NCBI GenBank assembly: GCA_963854835.1
Contig: OY978529.1
Span: 38,002,055-38,066,054, forward strand
Source: Megamerina dolium
Taxonomy: Eukaryota > Arthropoda > Insecta > Diptera > Megamerinidae
Direction of reading: 5' to 3'
DNA length: 64,000 nt
The notes under the pieces are model-generated. The model was not told the origin of the DNA and searched no databases. It was given only the letters and a program-made list of their open reading frames with translations. The translations under genes and the position numbers were made by a program. The number at the start of each line of letters is the position of its first letter. Within the stretch, counting starts at the first letter, position 1. Of the stretch, positions 12,747-23,219 are shown piece after piece.

Positions 12747-13740
12747 ATACAATACAAATGCCAAGTCATGCAGCGAATACATAATTTGTTGTTGTTGTTG
12801 TGTTGCAACGTGCAACAGCTGCAGGACATTGCTGTATTTTTGTTTGTTTGTTGTTATTATTATTATTATTATTCCAAACCAGGCACGCGCGCTCATCATA
12901 CTTTTTTTATTTCCTTTACATTTTCTTCTCTTCCATGTTATATGTGTGCGTATTGTTTTCGATCTCACTGTACCTTATGTTGGAGATAGTATGTTGTAGT
13001 AGCAATCAGTATTAGTATGTAGTCGTAATTGTATAGTAACAATATTGCTTCTAATGGCATGAGAAATAGCCAGAAATAAAACTGAACAATTGGTAACTCG
13101 TGGTAAATATACCGTCGATTCGTTTTTATTGTTAAAAACTTTTTCCAAAGAAATGTGAATACAATTTTACAAAAAACGAAAACATAACACAAATTACTTA
13201 AATTGAAAATAGAAAATTTCCAATTAAGCTTATACGTATGTAAGTCCTAAATATTTCTCCTTTTACTCTTAATCTTTTTGTACAATATTTTTGATTGGCA
13301 TCCTTAAATGTACCGAGTACGAGTATATTGTTTAATTAGGAAATACCAATTCAACCACATCATTAGCAACAAATTGCGTGAGCTAAATACAAGTAAGTAC
13401 TTATTGTTATTTTAGATTTATTCTATTTTATTTTATATTTAAAGTTTTATACTTTAAATTTTAATGATTATCCAAATTCAATTGAGATGCTTAGAAGGCG
13501 TAAGAAAGCGCAAGGCGAACAAAAATAACTGACTAGCAGCCACAATAGCATAGGATTTAAAGGCTTCAAAGTGAGAAATGACTATATACTTCCGGAGATA
13601 AAAGATCTTGCTATTGTTCTTCTCAACAAAAAAGTGCTTCATGTCATTCATTTTTTGATGAAATTTCAGGAGATGATTATAATCAGCCGCAACACATTTT
13701 TCACTGTAATTATATTCTACAATGAAGTTTACTTATGAAC
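12745..13740. other. AT-rich intronic sequence, nothing recognised
   Basis: (ATT)n at about 12855-12873. No TE or protein signature was recognised. Confidence 0.4.
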
Positions 13741-13857
13741 TTTAGATATATAGAATTCATGTTTTCGTTTGTAACATCCATAAGCAGAGGTGTAAAATAT
13801 AGGAAATTATATTCATTATTGATCAACTTAAACTTTATGTACATAAGTACTTTAGTT

Positions 13858-14218
13858 GTGGGTGCCGTAGCTCAGTGGTTAGTGCGTTGGCCTTCTGATC
13901 TGTAGGTCGTGGGTTCTATTCCCGGCTGAAGCATAATCAAATTTGATATCGAAAAGATTTGCAGGAATTGGCAATTTTTCCGGCAGTTAAGAAGCAAAAA
14001 TGCTTCTTAAAAGAGCTCTGTGGCAAAACCAAGTTAAAGTGATGTCACAAGGGTTCTGCCGTTCGGAACCGGCTAATATAAGTAGGTCCCTTCTAATGCT
14101 GTCCAAATTTAACACGCACAACAGTATGGGAAGAGAAGCTCGGTGGTATCACAATGGGCCTTTCTGGCCTAAGTGTGTCCTCTCAGAGAGAGGGCAGCCC
14201 CATAACCTAACATAACCT
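13858..14218 (+). mobile_element. tRNA-derived SINE, copy 3, carrying a LINE-type 3' tail
   Basis: The head GTGGGTGCCGTAG begins exactly after a 13-bp target copy AAGTACTTTAGTT (13845-13857). The A box is TAGCTCAGTGG at 13868 and the B box GGTTCTATTCC at 13912. The body matches the other copies through AGAAGCTCGG. It then ends, unlike them, in GGTGGTATCACAATGGGCC, a GGCC stem-loop, CTAAGTGTGTC and a CCTAACATAACCTAA tail. That tail matches the 3' UTR of the LINE fragment at 48.1-48.2 kb. The second target copy lies at 15971-15983, displaced by the nested RTE. Confidence 0.85.
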
Positions 14219-15970
14219 AAGTACTTACTTACTTACTTACTTATGTGGCCATAACAACCGAATATCGATTTAGGCCGAATATAATATGCTTCGCCAGCCA
14301 TCTCTGTTCTTCGCTAGCGGGCGCCAGTTAGAAATTCCAAGCGCCGTCAGGTTCTTCAGTACTTGGTCTTTCCACCGGAGGTTTGGTCTTCCTCTTCTGC
14401 GTCGTCCTCCAGCGGGTTCCGAATATAACACCTTCTTAGCTGGAGCGTGTTCTTCCATTCGCTCGACATGACCTAGCCAGCGCAGCCGCTGGATTTTGAT
14501 GCGCTTTACTATGTCAATATCGGCATACAGCTCGTACAGCTCATGGTTGTACCTTATTCGGTACTCGCCACCAACGCAAATAGGTCCAAAGATCTTGCGT
14601 AGGACTTTTCTCTCGAAAACTCCAAGCATTCGCTCATCCGAGGTGGAAATTGTCCAGGATTCAGCGCCATATGTTAGGACAGGTATGATGAGAGACTTGT
14701 AGAGTGTAGTTTTAGTTCCTCGAGAGAGAGCTCGACTTCTCAATTGCTTACTTAGCTCAAAGTAGCACCTGTTTGCAAGAGTGATCCTTCGCAATATCTC
14801 CAGGCCGACGTCATTACTGCTGTTAATGCTGGTTCCGAGATAGACAAAGTCCCTTACTACTTCAAAAGCGTTGTTGTCAACAGTGACGTGCTGTCCAAGA
14901 CGCCGGGGCTCTTTGTTTGTTGACACTAGATACTTTGTCTTGCCCTCGTTCACCATGAGATCCATCCGACGCGACTCTCTTTCCAACTCTGAGAATGCTA
15001 CACTGACTGCTCGCGTGTTCATGCCGATTATGTCAATATCGTCGGCATACGCTAACAGCATTACACTTTTGTTGAAGATAGTGCCATTATGCCGTAGATC
15101 AGCAGCTCGTATTATTTTCTCCATAATAAGATTGAAGAAGTCGAACGATAACGAATCACCTTGTCGGAAACCCCGTTCGGTATTAAACGGTGCGGTTAGG
15201 TCCTTCCCAATTTTCATTGCACAACGGGAGTTATGCAGTGTCATTCTACAAAGTCCAATGAGGACTTTGCAGGAATACCGAACTCAGACATTGTTGCGTA
15301 GAAGTAATTCCTTACCGGACTGTCGAAAGCGGCTTTATAATCAACAAATAGGTGGTGTGTGTCGATCTGTTTTTCTTGGGTCTTCTCCAGGATTTGGCGC
15401 AGTGTGAAAATTTGGTCGATGGTAGATTTACCAGGACTGAAGCCACACTGATAAGGTCCAATCAGGTTGTGGAGCATGGGCTTCAATCTTTCACACAATA
15501 CGCTCGATAGGACCTTGTAAGCGATACTCAGGAGACTTATTCCACGGTAGTTGGCGCAAATTGTGGGGTCTCCTTTTTATGTACAGGACAGAGAACACTG
15601 AGCCTCCAATCATCAGGCATGCTTTCATCCGACCATATTCTGCTTATGAGCTGGTGCATGCAGGCGAGCAGCTCATCGCCTCCGATCTTAAACAACTCGG
15701 CAGGCAGGCCATCAGCACCTGCAGCTTTGTTGTTCTTCAGCCTTAAAATGGCCGTTTCAACCTCGTCATAGTCGGGTGGTGGAACATCAACACCGTCATC
15801 TGTAATCGGGGTTATCGGGCAATCCTCTCCACTGGCGGAATTATTCGTAGCATCGCCATTCAGTAACGCGGAGAAGTGTTCCCTCCATAGGCTCAGTACA
15901 CTCTGGACATCTGTAACCAGATTCCCATTTCCATCACGACAAGAAGAGATTTAAACCGATACTCAGGCCC
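14219..15970 (-). mobile_element. RTE-type LINE, copy 1, 5'-truncated, nested in SINE target site
   Basis: The element runs right to left. Its 3' end is an (AAGT)n tail, seen on the plus strand as ACTTACTTACTTACTT from about 14222. The 5' end is truncated near 15970. An 8-bp AAGTACTT duplication lies at both sides (about 14219-14226 and 15971-15978) and forms part of the older SINE duplication. The coding part is described separately. Confidence 0.85.
14270..15955 (-). pseudogene. RTE reverse transcriptase, C-terminal two thirds, two frame breaks
   Basis: This is the polymerase of an RTE-clade LINE. It lacks the N-terminal endonuclease because of truncation. In order on the minus strand: KNNKAAGADGLPAEL (about 15745), NYRGISLLSIAYKVL (about 15540), the catalytic-Asp block HHLFVDYKAAFDS, GFRQGDSLSFDFFNLIMEK (motif B) and AYADDIDIIG (motif C, catalytic YADD). 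Then come DFVYLG, PVLTYGAESW and RLRWLGHVERM, which are characteristic of RTE C-termini. A 324-codon stretch from 15244 to 14270 is uninterrupted. Frame breaks lie in the A-run near 15570 and near 15255. I infer a fairly young dead copy. It is close enough to the plus-strand copy at 17.1 kb to be the same subfamily. Confidence 0.85.
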
Positions 15971-16131
15971 AAGTACTTTAGTTACAAAATAGATTCATTA
16001 GAAAATGGGATTAATCGGGTGAAAACAACGTCTACTACCCTTATAAAAGTATGATGAATATGAATGTGGTTCTTCATACTTTGAGCTTGAAATACAAAAT
16101 TATCAAGTTAAAACTTGCTACATGCTATTAT

Positions 16132-16272
16132 AATCTCGCCACCTGCGGCTAGCTCCTGGTCAGACCGTGAGGCTGAGCCCGGTAGAATTTGCTTCCGCAT
16201 TTTCACTGATGGCTCCAGGACAGCAGAAGGTCTTAGACAACCCTATCACTACTTCCAAAAAAAAAAAAAGAA
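16132..16272 (+). pseudogene. Short LINE RNase H scrap with A-rich end
   Basis: A GC-richer patch inside the family A array reads FRIFTDGSRTAEGLRQ, which matches the RNase H opening YTDGSKT with its first catalytic Asp. It ends in an A13 run. Array sequence resumes immediately after, so this looks like a small retrotransposed or retained scrap of an RNase H-type LINE. Too short to place in a clade. Confidence 0.5.
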
Positions 16273-17094
16273 ATAAAAATATTTAAAAATTGGCTGAAGG
16301 GGATAAAATCCGCACATACCTTCCATACAAAAGTATGCTTCCATACGAATGATTTCACACTTTGAGCATGAAAATATAAAGTTAACTAATTGAAACTGGG
16401 TGCCTAGGCTTAAATTCAGCATAGTGGACTGAATCTTAATAAAATCACGCTCATTTTGCTATACAAAATGATGCTTCCGTATGCATGTCTCTCACTTTGA
16501 GCTTGAAAAAACGAAAATTTTTCAAGCTGAAACTCAACTAAGAGAAATACTTAAAAATGGGCTGAATCGAATAAAAATAAAGTGTTCCTACCATACAAAA
16601 GTGTGTTTCCGAATGTATGATTTCAAACTTTACGAACGAAAAGGTTAATCAATCAAGCTAAAACTCGGTATATACATTTATATTTACTAACTAATAGTCA
16701 TATTAAAAAATCAGCTAAATCTGATAAAAATCAAACCTACCTTCCATACAAAATTATGCTTCGGCATAAACATTTTCACACTGTGAGCACGAAATTATTA
16801 AGTTATCAAGTTAAAATTCAGTTCATATGTTTGCCAGTGAATGGATGAGTTTGAAAATGAGCGATATTTGATGCAAATCACATCTACCCCTCATACAAAA
16901 GTATTTTTTCAACTGTGCTTTGCGACGAACACATAAAGATAACTGCATTGCTATATGGATTCGAAGCTTCAATATTATTCTTCTTAAATTGCCTTTAGCT
17001 TCGTGGAATTTTTGGAGATTTTCAGAAGATCGCTAGTTGCTTAATGAAACATATTCTAAGCCAACTAAGAATATTACTTAGTGATTAATCTCAA

Positions 17095-18129
17095 AGCTCA
17101 TTCGACTTTGTAGAATGACACTGCATAACTCCCGTTGTGCAGTGAAAATTGGGAAGGACCTCTCCGCACCGTTTAATACCGAACGGGGTTTCAGACAAGG
17201 TGATTCGTTATCGTGCGACTTCTTCAATCTTATTATGGAGAAAATAATACGAGCTGCTGATCTACGACATAATGGCACTATCTTCAACAAAAGTGTCATG
17301 CTGTTAGCATATGCTGACGATATTGACATAATCGGCATGAACACGCGAGCAGTCAGTGCAGCATTCTCAGAGTTGGAAAGAGAGTCGCGTCGGATGGATC
17401 TCATGGTGAACGAGGGCAAGACGAAGTATCTAGTGTCAACAAACAGAGTCCCGGCGTCTTGGACAGCACGTCACTGTTGACAACTACGCTTTTGAAGAAG
17501 TAAGGGACTTTGTCTATCTTGGAGCCAGCATTAACAGCAGTAATGACGTCAGCTTGGAGATCATGCGTATGATAACTCTTACCAACAGGTGCTACTTTGG
17601 GCTGAGTAAGCAATTGAGAAGTCGAGCCCTCTCTCGAAGAAAGAAAACACTCCACAAGTGTCACATCATGCCTGTACTAACATATGGCGCTGAAGCCTGG
17701 ACAATTTCCACCTCGGATGAGCGAATGCTTGGAGTTTTCGAGAGAAAAGTCCTACGCAAGATCTTTGGACCTATTTGCGTTGGTGGCGAGTACCAAATAA
17801 GGTACAGCCATGAGCTGTACGAGCTGTATGCCGATATTGACATAGTAAAGCGCATCAAAATCCAGCGGCTGCGCTGGCTAGGTCATGTCGAGCGAATGGA
17901 AGAACACGCTCCAGCTAAGAAGGTGTTATATTCGGAACCCGCTGGAGGACGACGCTGAAGAGGAAGACCTAACCTCCGGTGGAAAGACCAAGTTCTGGAG
18001 AAGCTGAAGGCGCTTGGAATTTCTAACTGGCGCCAGCTAGCGAAAAACAGAGATGGCTGGCGAAGCATGTTATGTTCGACCTAAATCGATATTCGGTTGT
18101 TATGGCCACATAAGTAAGTAAGTAGGTAA
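17095..18129 (+). mobile_element. RTE-type LINE, copy 2, 5'-truncated, opposite orientation to copy 1
   Basis: A perfect 12-bp duplication GATTAATCTCAA (17083-17094, 18130-18141) bounds this 1035-bp insertion. It carries the RT from MTLHNSRCAVKIGKDL through GFRQGDSLSCDFFNLIMEK and AYADDIDIIG to the RLRWLGHVERM end. It finishes in an AAGTAAGTAAGTAGGT tail. The reading frame breaks near 17470 and at a TGA within the GGRR region (about 17957), so it is not functional. By eye it is highly similar to copy 1 across the shared kilobase. Confidence 0.88.
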
Positions 18130-18141
18130 GATTAATCTCAA

Positions 18142-19490
18142 GGAGGATTCTTGCATTTGAATGCCGTCGTCAAAATATAGGTTGTCCTAAATCATTCCTC
18201 AAGTAAATCATCTTCGGCTTTATGAATATTTTGCTTGAAAACTTCAGTTCTCTGAATGCGAAGGCTCTTCCCTTCTCTATTCGCAGATATCTTACAATTA
18301 TGATGATACTTCAAAGAGTATCTACAAATTAAAAATTAAAATTATTTTAACAATAGACGACTTTTTTGCAAGCAAAAAATTGCTCATCATACACAAAAAA
18401 AAAACTAAATTTTAAAAATAGTTAGAGAACATCACATGATATGACACATTGTATAGTACAATGTGTACTATATGTATGCATGTAAGGAACTTCTTTAAGT
18501 AACACATTTTTCACTGATATTGCTATTGTGATTGTTGTTGTTAATATTTTCATTCTTCAAGTTATACTTATTTAAATCTATATGACGGGTATGTACATAC
18601 TTATTTGGAGAGACGACTATGTATGTTGCATATAAGAGTAAGTTCATAAACAGGATATGCGGCAACGGCAGACAGGCAGACTAATAGGAAATGTGTAAGG
18701 TATGCATACATACACAATGTGAAGGTGGAAAGGAAGGAAATACGGAAGGAAACAAAAATCGTGTCGCATCGCATATAATATTATTATGCGCGATGTGCGA
18801 AAATAGTATGCCGTGGGAAATTTATATTCATAACATATATCGTAGTCAGTACACAAACCCATAAGCAATATGAAGAAGTAGAAGAGCAATCAGGAGTAGT
18901 ATGTATATACATATGGTATGTACTAGGTATATAGTAGGATATACTATACTACTATAGATGTGATCAAAAGCGTAAAACATGTTTGCATGCGAATTATCGC
19001 ATTCGATATACACGCATATGACTACATATAAGAAAGTATGTACATACATTAGAATGGCATGGGATAATGTTTGTATTGCTATATGAATAAGAAGAAGTGA
19101 ATGTACGGTACTACATATGTATGTACATATATAATTGGTGATGATTTTCATATCAAAGCTGCTGAAGACGATGCTGATAATGATGATGATGATGATGATG
19201 TTGGCGGTGATTGTAGCAATACCAAATAGTTAATATTTGTACGAAAATTGCACATTAAAAGCAATTGAAGTACTTATGCTTTACTTTCAATTTTGCACTC
19301 AGCCTTCTTTCCTTAAATACATATGAGTTGAGTAATTTTATAACTAAAATTTCATATAATTAAATTATTATTTGAAAATGTTATTATAATAATTACACAA
19401 TATATTTGCAAAAGTGGCGACAATTTCCGATACCACTGCGGTAATTAATTTAAAAGTTCACGAATATTGCTGAGAAAATGAGTAAAATTT
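18142..19490. other. AT-rich intronic sequence with TACATATG and GAT repeats
   Basis: (GAT)n at about 19181-19200 and many TACATATGTA patches. No gene or TE was recognised. Confidence 0.4.
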
Positions 19491-19494
19491 CAAA

Positions 19495-20110
19495 TGAAAA
19501 GTTGAGAGAAATCATACTTCCAATACAACAAAAATTTTACATATGACTGCTTCAAAGTGATGTCAAATATTTCGTACCGAAGATATCGAAACGAATCTAG
19601 TGATGGCAGCTACAAACCTTCAATCTACGATGAACCTATGACCCTGTTAATGACTTAAATTCATGAATATATTAAATCGTTTCAAAAAATGACGACTAAT
19701 GAATTGGTTTGGAATGCCAAAACTTTGGCTTGAAAAAATCTGTTTGACGGATTCAATAAATTTTCGAATGTTTGCAAAAAATGCAAAATTTCTGATAGAA
19801 ATGTGAGAGAAAACTTCCAATATACATGAGAAATTTACTTATGATTGTTTTCAAGTGATTTGAAATATTCTATAAAGGAGACAGTTTTTTGTGGCAACGG
19901 ATCTAGTGATGGTAGGTGGAAACCTCCAACTTACGATGAATATGTGGCTTGGGTAATAACTAAAATTGACACAGATCCGAAATCCATGCAAGAAAAGATG
20001 GCTGATACATGGGGTTTGAGTGTTATAGCTTTCCCACGTGTTACGTAGAATATCCTTTGCATTATACTAAGAAATATGCTTGATAAATTCCACAAACTTT
20101 TTTTTGCTAA
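19495..20110 (+). repeat. Two-unit repeat, ~306-bp spacing (about 2 x 153)
   Basis: The phrase GATCTAGTGATGG with flanking GAAACCTCCAACTTACGATG recurs at 19597 and 19903. Upstream companion phrases (GAGAGAAA..CTTCCAATA) repeat at the same offset. The 67-codon frame at 19845 lies within a unit and is not accepted as a gene. Confidence 0.5.
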
Positions 20111-20159
20111 AGTTTCGAAATTCCATTTTTCCGTACTGTCTCCGCCAGAAAATAACGTC

Positions 20160-20296
20160 GCGCGCACTGTCTGGTGGACTTGGTGCCACCTTTATAGAAG
20201 GCGAATGCAACTCTGACTTAATTAGTTCAGCTGTCGATTTGTTTGTTCTTGTTTTTTTAACCTTACTTGATCTTTCCCGACACGAACAGTGCGCGC
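20160..20296. repeat. CpG-rich segment bounded by an exact 11-bp inverted repeat
   Basis: GCGCGCACTGT (20160-20170) is repeated inverted as ACAGTGCGCGC (20286-20296). The stretch is unusually CpG-rich for this window. It could be a MITE end pair or paired regulatory sites; no target duplication was seen. Confidence 0.4.
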
Positions 20297-20441
20297 ATTT
20301 TTTTGTTCATTTTTATCTCGAGGATTTTTTTTGTGTATAATTATATAATTAAACTTATCTCTGTCGAACATATTTAATAATAATTTAATATTTCGTATAT
20401 ATCCTGTATATATATTTATTGTAATAAATAATATACAAAAA

Positions 20442-20444
<3 letters not shown>

Positions 20445-20528
<84 letters not shown>
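20445..20528. repeat. (AT)42 microsatellite
   Basis: An uninterrupted 84-bp alternating AT tract. Tyr-Ile runs in the overlapping frames are artefacts of it. Confidence 0.97.
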
Positions 20529-20530
<2 letters not shown>

Positions 20531-20678
20531 CGTTTTTTTTTCTTTGTACAAAGTGATATACATAAGAAACAATTGGTTTGAAATTTACGTGCTTTTCTTC
20601 GTCGTTTCAACACGGAATTTCTTTCGATAACGAAAGTAATTAAATAAATCATAATTTGATTTACATACATTTTTAATA

Positions 20679-21228
20679 ATGGTATTGGCCATCAACGAAA
20701 GGCTTAACAATTCTGAAGGTGATAAAAAGTGTGCTGATGCGAATACAACAACTACCACAAGTAGCAGCAGCAGCACCACCATCACATCACCGTATCAATA
20801 ACAACAACAATTAATAAAAAGAACAAATGGAAGAAAATCAACAGCGACAACAACAGCAAGATTTGTCATCAATTATCCATAGCAATAATCTGAAATTGGA
20901 AAAGATGATGGCGAAAGATATATCACCCGAAATGAGCGAACTGATGGACACCACATTAACTCAATCTTATATAAGTGGACCACAGGAAATGCCTCATCCT
21001 CAACAACATCAACAGCCCCGAAAACACCGGCAATAGCATCAACAAATACAATCTCACATGGCCTGGCAGAAATTTCGGATCATAGTTTAGTCAAGTAGTT
21101 TTTATCTTTATTATTTATTATTCTCTTATTTAGGAACGGTTAAAATTAAACAACTTTACATTTCTTACAAAGCAAGAAGCAGTCGGTAGTTGAAGTGGAA
21201 GAAAAATCAGAACATCAGAGCAACCAAG
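20679..21228 (+). pseudogene. Unidentified coding-like island, possible gene fragment with a short intron
   Basis: Codon-like Gln/Ser/Thr-rich sequence not explained by any repeat. An ATG at 20679 opens MVLAINERLNNSEGDKK and stops at about 20799. A second frame from 20827 reads MEENQQRQQQQDLSSIIHSN and on to EMSELMDTTLTQSYIS. A third continues as ASSSTTSTAPKTPAI...ISDHSLV. A GT at 21095 and an AG at 21172 would join that frame to KKQSVVEVEEKSEHQSNQ, which ends at a strong donor GTATGAG (21229). The frame changes mean it is either a decayed duplicate or partly fortuitous. I do not recognise the protein. It could also be a nested gene with sequence errors. Confidence 0.35.
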
Positions 21229-23215
21229 GTATGAGCCCACCGGCATCTCTCTCCCACATACATACGTACTTTGTTGATTTTATCACCAGCGCTACGATGT
21301 TTTATTAATATTTATTTGTCACTGTGAATTTTTTAAACAATAATTTTGCAGTTTCCGATAATTTTTATGAGAATTTATATGAAAGTTTTCATATAAATAA
21401 TAATTAAAACCTATTTTCTAAAACTATATTTTCGTTAAAAAAAAAAAAATCATAAAATGTGTTCAAATTCACAATATTTTTATTTATTAATTTTATTCAA
21501 AAATTTTCGGTTTTAGGTAATTTTTATATGGATTTCGAAAAAATTTATCATTGATCATATTTATGATTTTTTCGACCTAATTTTTGGCACTTGAAATCTA
21601 GGCCTAGACAATGTGAGTATGAAAATATGAAGATTATTGATAGATTCAACAATTTAGCACTGCTTTGCTCGGGACGCAGTGTTTATCTACTAGATATGAC
21701 CTATGACAAATTCAAGCTACAGTGCCTTCACTGTACACTATACAATTTTATATATTTCTATACCAATAAAAGTACCATGTATTCAGATAGCCATGGAAAG
21801 AAAGGATTGACGAGATCGAAAATAACTAAATATGTGAACACAAATTGTTTTTCCAAAATCAAATATGCATTGCTAAGGTCAATTAAATATATATGATAAT
21901 TATCCCATTTCAATATGAGTATTTTCTTAGAACCTTTTGGAACTGATATTTACTAACAACTCATATTGATCATTTCATCTCATTATGGGTACTATACATT
22001 AAGTTTTCACTCCAAGTATTCATCTCAAAAGTTCTTAATCTCGAAATTCTTTTATTCCATAATTGTAAATATAAAATTAATAATATTATCTCCATATTAT
22101 CGATTTTTCACGACATATTAAAGCAACATTTTGAATATTTTTGATTAAAATGCATCATCATTTCGTACCGTAGAGTAGTGTATTTGTATTTTCTCTTTAC
22201 AACAAAACCATCTTCACCTTTATATATACGAGTATGTCATGCAGCTGTCACATGTTTGATGTTTGCAATGCGTTTGTTGCTTCATTTTGTCATTCATTTA
22301 TTCACTGATATTTGATGATGCCTTCTATGGTTGTTGTTGTTGTTGGTCGATGGCCTTATGTCGCCACTATGTCATAGACATTATCATCATTATGTATTAT
22401 ATTTTTTTCTTGTTCTCCAATGAGTATGCAGTGATATTTAATAGTCATATTTCGTCTTCTTCTTCTTTTTGCTTTGACTTTACTTTTGATAACCGTCATT
22501 AGGAGATTTGTCATAAGCTCATCTAGAAAATTGATAAAGTGACAGTTGTACGAAAGTATTATGACATATGTTGGCATACTGTGGTGGAAGCTATTGTTAT
22601 ACTTCGTTTGCTTTATGATGGTCTTTCATTCTAGTGGTGTTGTCTATTATTTATGCTTCAGCAGGCAAGAGGTATGCATTTTCTCTTTATATACAATATA
22701 TCTTCTTTTCAGAATATGAAAACTTCTTTAAAATTATGAGTAGTAAGAGAAGTGCTTTACTGAAAGATTGAAAGTGATATGTTTTTAATATAGTCTAATG
22801 TAGTATAAAATGGATAAACATTCTTCTGAAGTTTTTTTTTCAAATAAAAGATGAATAGAAATGGTCGAGGTATGAAGAACTTAGGAATTAATGAAAATTT
22901 GCTTAAAAGAACTTTTGCTTTAATTTTGCCGCTATTTTTGAAAATAAAATGCTAACAAAAATACTTGTGTTTGAAGAAGTATGCCAATGGATGTATAACA
23001 TAATAAATTGAGTGCCGTCAAAACAGCACAATTGTGCTTTAGCTTAATGCTTATGTTTAGTTCTTGATAGATTTTTCCCTTACAAATAATACTATCGTAT
23101 ACGTTTCTTTGAATATGAATTCAAAGGTGTATATTGTTATTGTTCGCTGATCGCATTCGTCCACAACGTAGAACAACTCACACAAAATTTGCTCAATTTT
23201 TTTTCCAAACATACT
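21229..23215. other. AT-rich intronic sequence, nothing firm
   Basis: The 101-codon frame at 21591-21896 is Lys/Tyr/Asn-rich with no recognisable domain. A (TTG)n patch lies near 22330 and TCT-rich sequence near 22457. No TE signature. Confidence 0.4.
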
Positions 23216-23219
23216 TCTC

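Larger units (their letters stand above)
13745..17080 (+). repeat. Family A ~150-bp tandem array, split by SINE, RTE and LINE insertions
   Basis: Array phrases are visible left of the SINE (GATCAACTTAAACTTTATGT at about 13821). They resume at 15984-16130 and continue to about 16990. The phrase CATACAAAAGTATG or variants occurs at about 16324, 16460, 16592, 16745 and 16892, with CACACTTTGAGC and ATCAAGTTAAAACTT companions. The array predates all three insertions inside it. Confidence 0.65.

Noticed and set aside
12575..13015. Frames with Ala, Ser, Cys or Gln runs
   Set aside because: All are products of the (GCA)20 tract and TTG/TTA repeats.
13858..13930. Genuine tRNA gene
   Set aside because: The A and B boxes are good, but the acceptor and anticodon arms do not fold properly and the same head recurs five more times attached to a SINE body.
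14871..15407. 178-codon plus-strand frame
   Set aside because: Antisense shadow of the RTE reverse transcriptase on the minus strand.
13845..15983. A single chimeric SINE-RTE retrotransposition event
   Set aside because: The internal AAGTACTT copy at 14219-14226 and the opposite orientation of the RTE are better explained by two successive insertions.
19845..20048. 67-codon frame with a protein-like middle (GRWKPPTYDEYVAWVITK)
   Set aside because: It lies in a unit that is repeated 306 bp upstream without the frame being kept. I do not know any match.
20222..20670. Tyr-Ile repeat proteins
   Set aside because: Translation of the (AT)42 microsatellite.
20585..20785. Minus-strand frame beginning with a signal-peptide-like run (Leu/Val-rich then FASAH), a candidate first exon of the Ig gene
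   Set aside because: It is antisense to the Ser/Thr codon repeats of the plus-strand island, and it lies downstream of the Ig exon, where a signal exon cannot be.
21591..21896. 101-codon plus-strand frame
   Set aside because: Lys/Tyr/Asn-rich, no family resemblance on either strand, no supporting splice or promoter signal.
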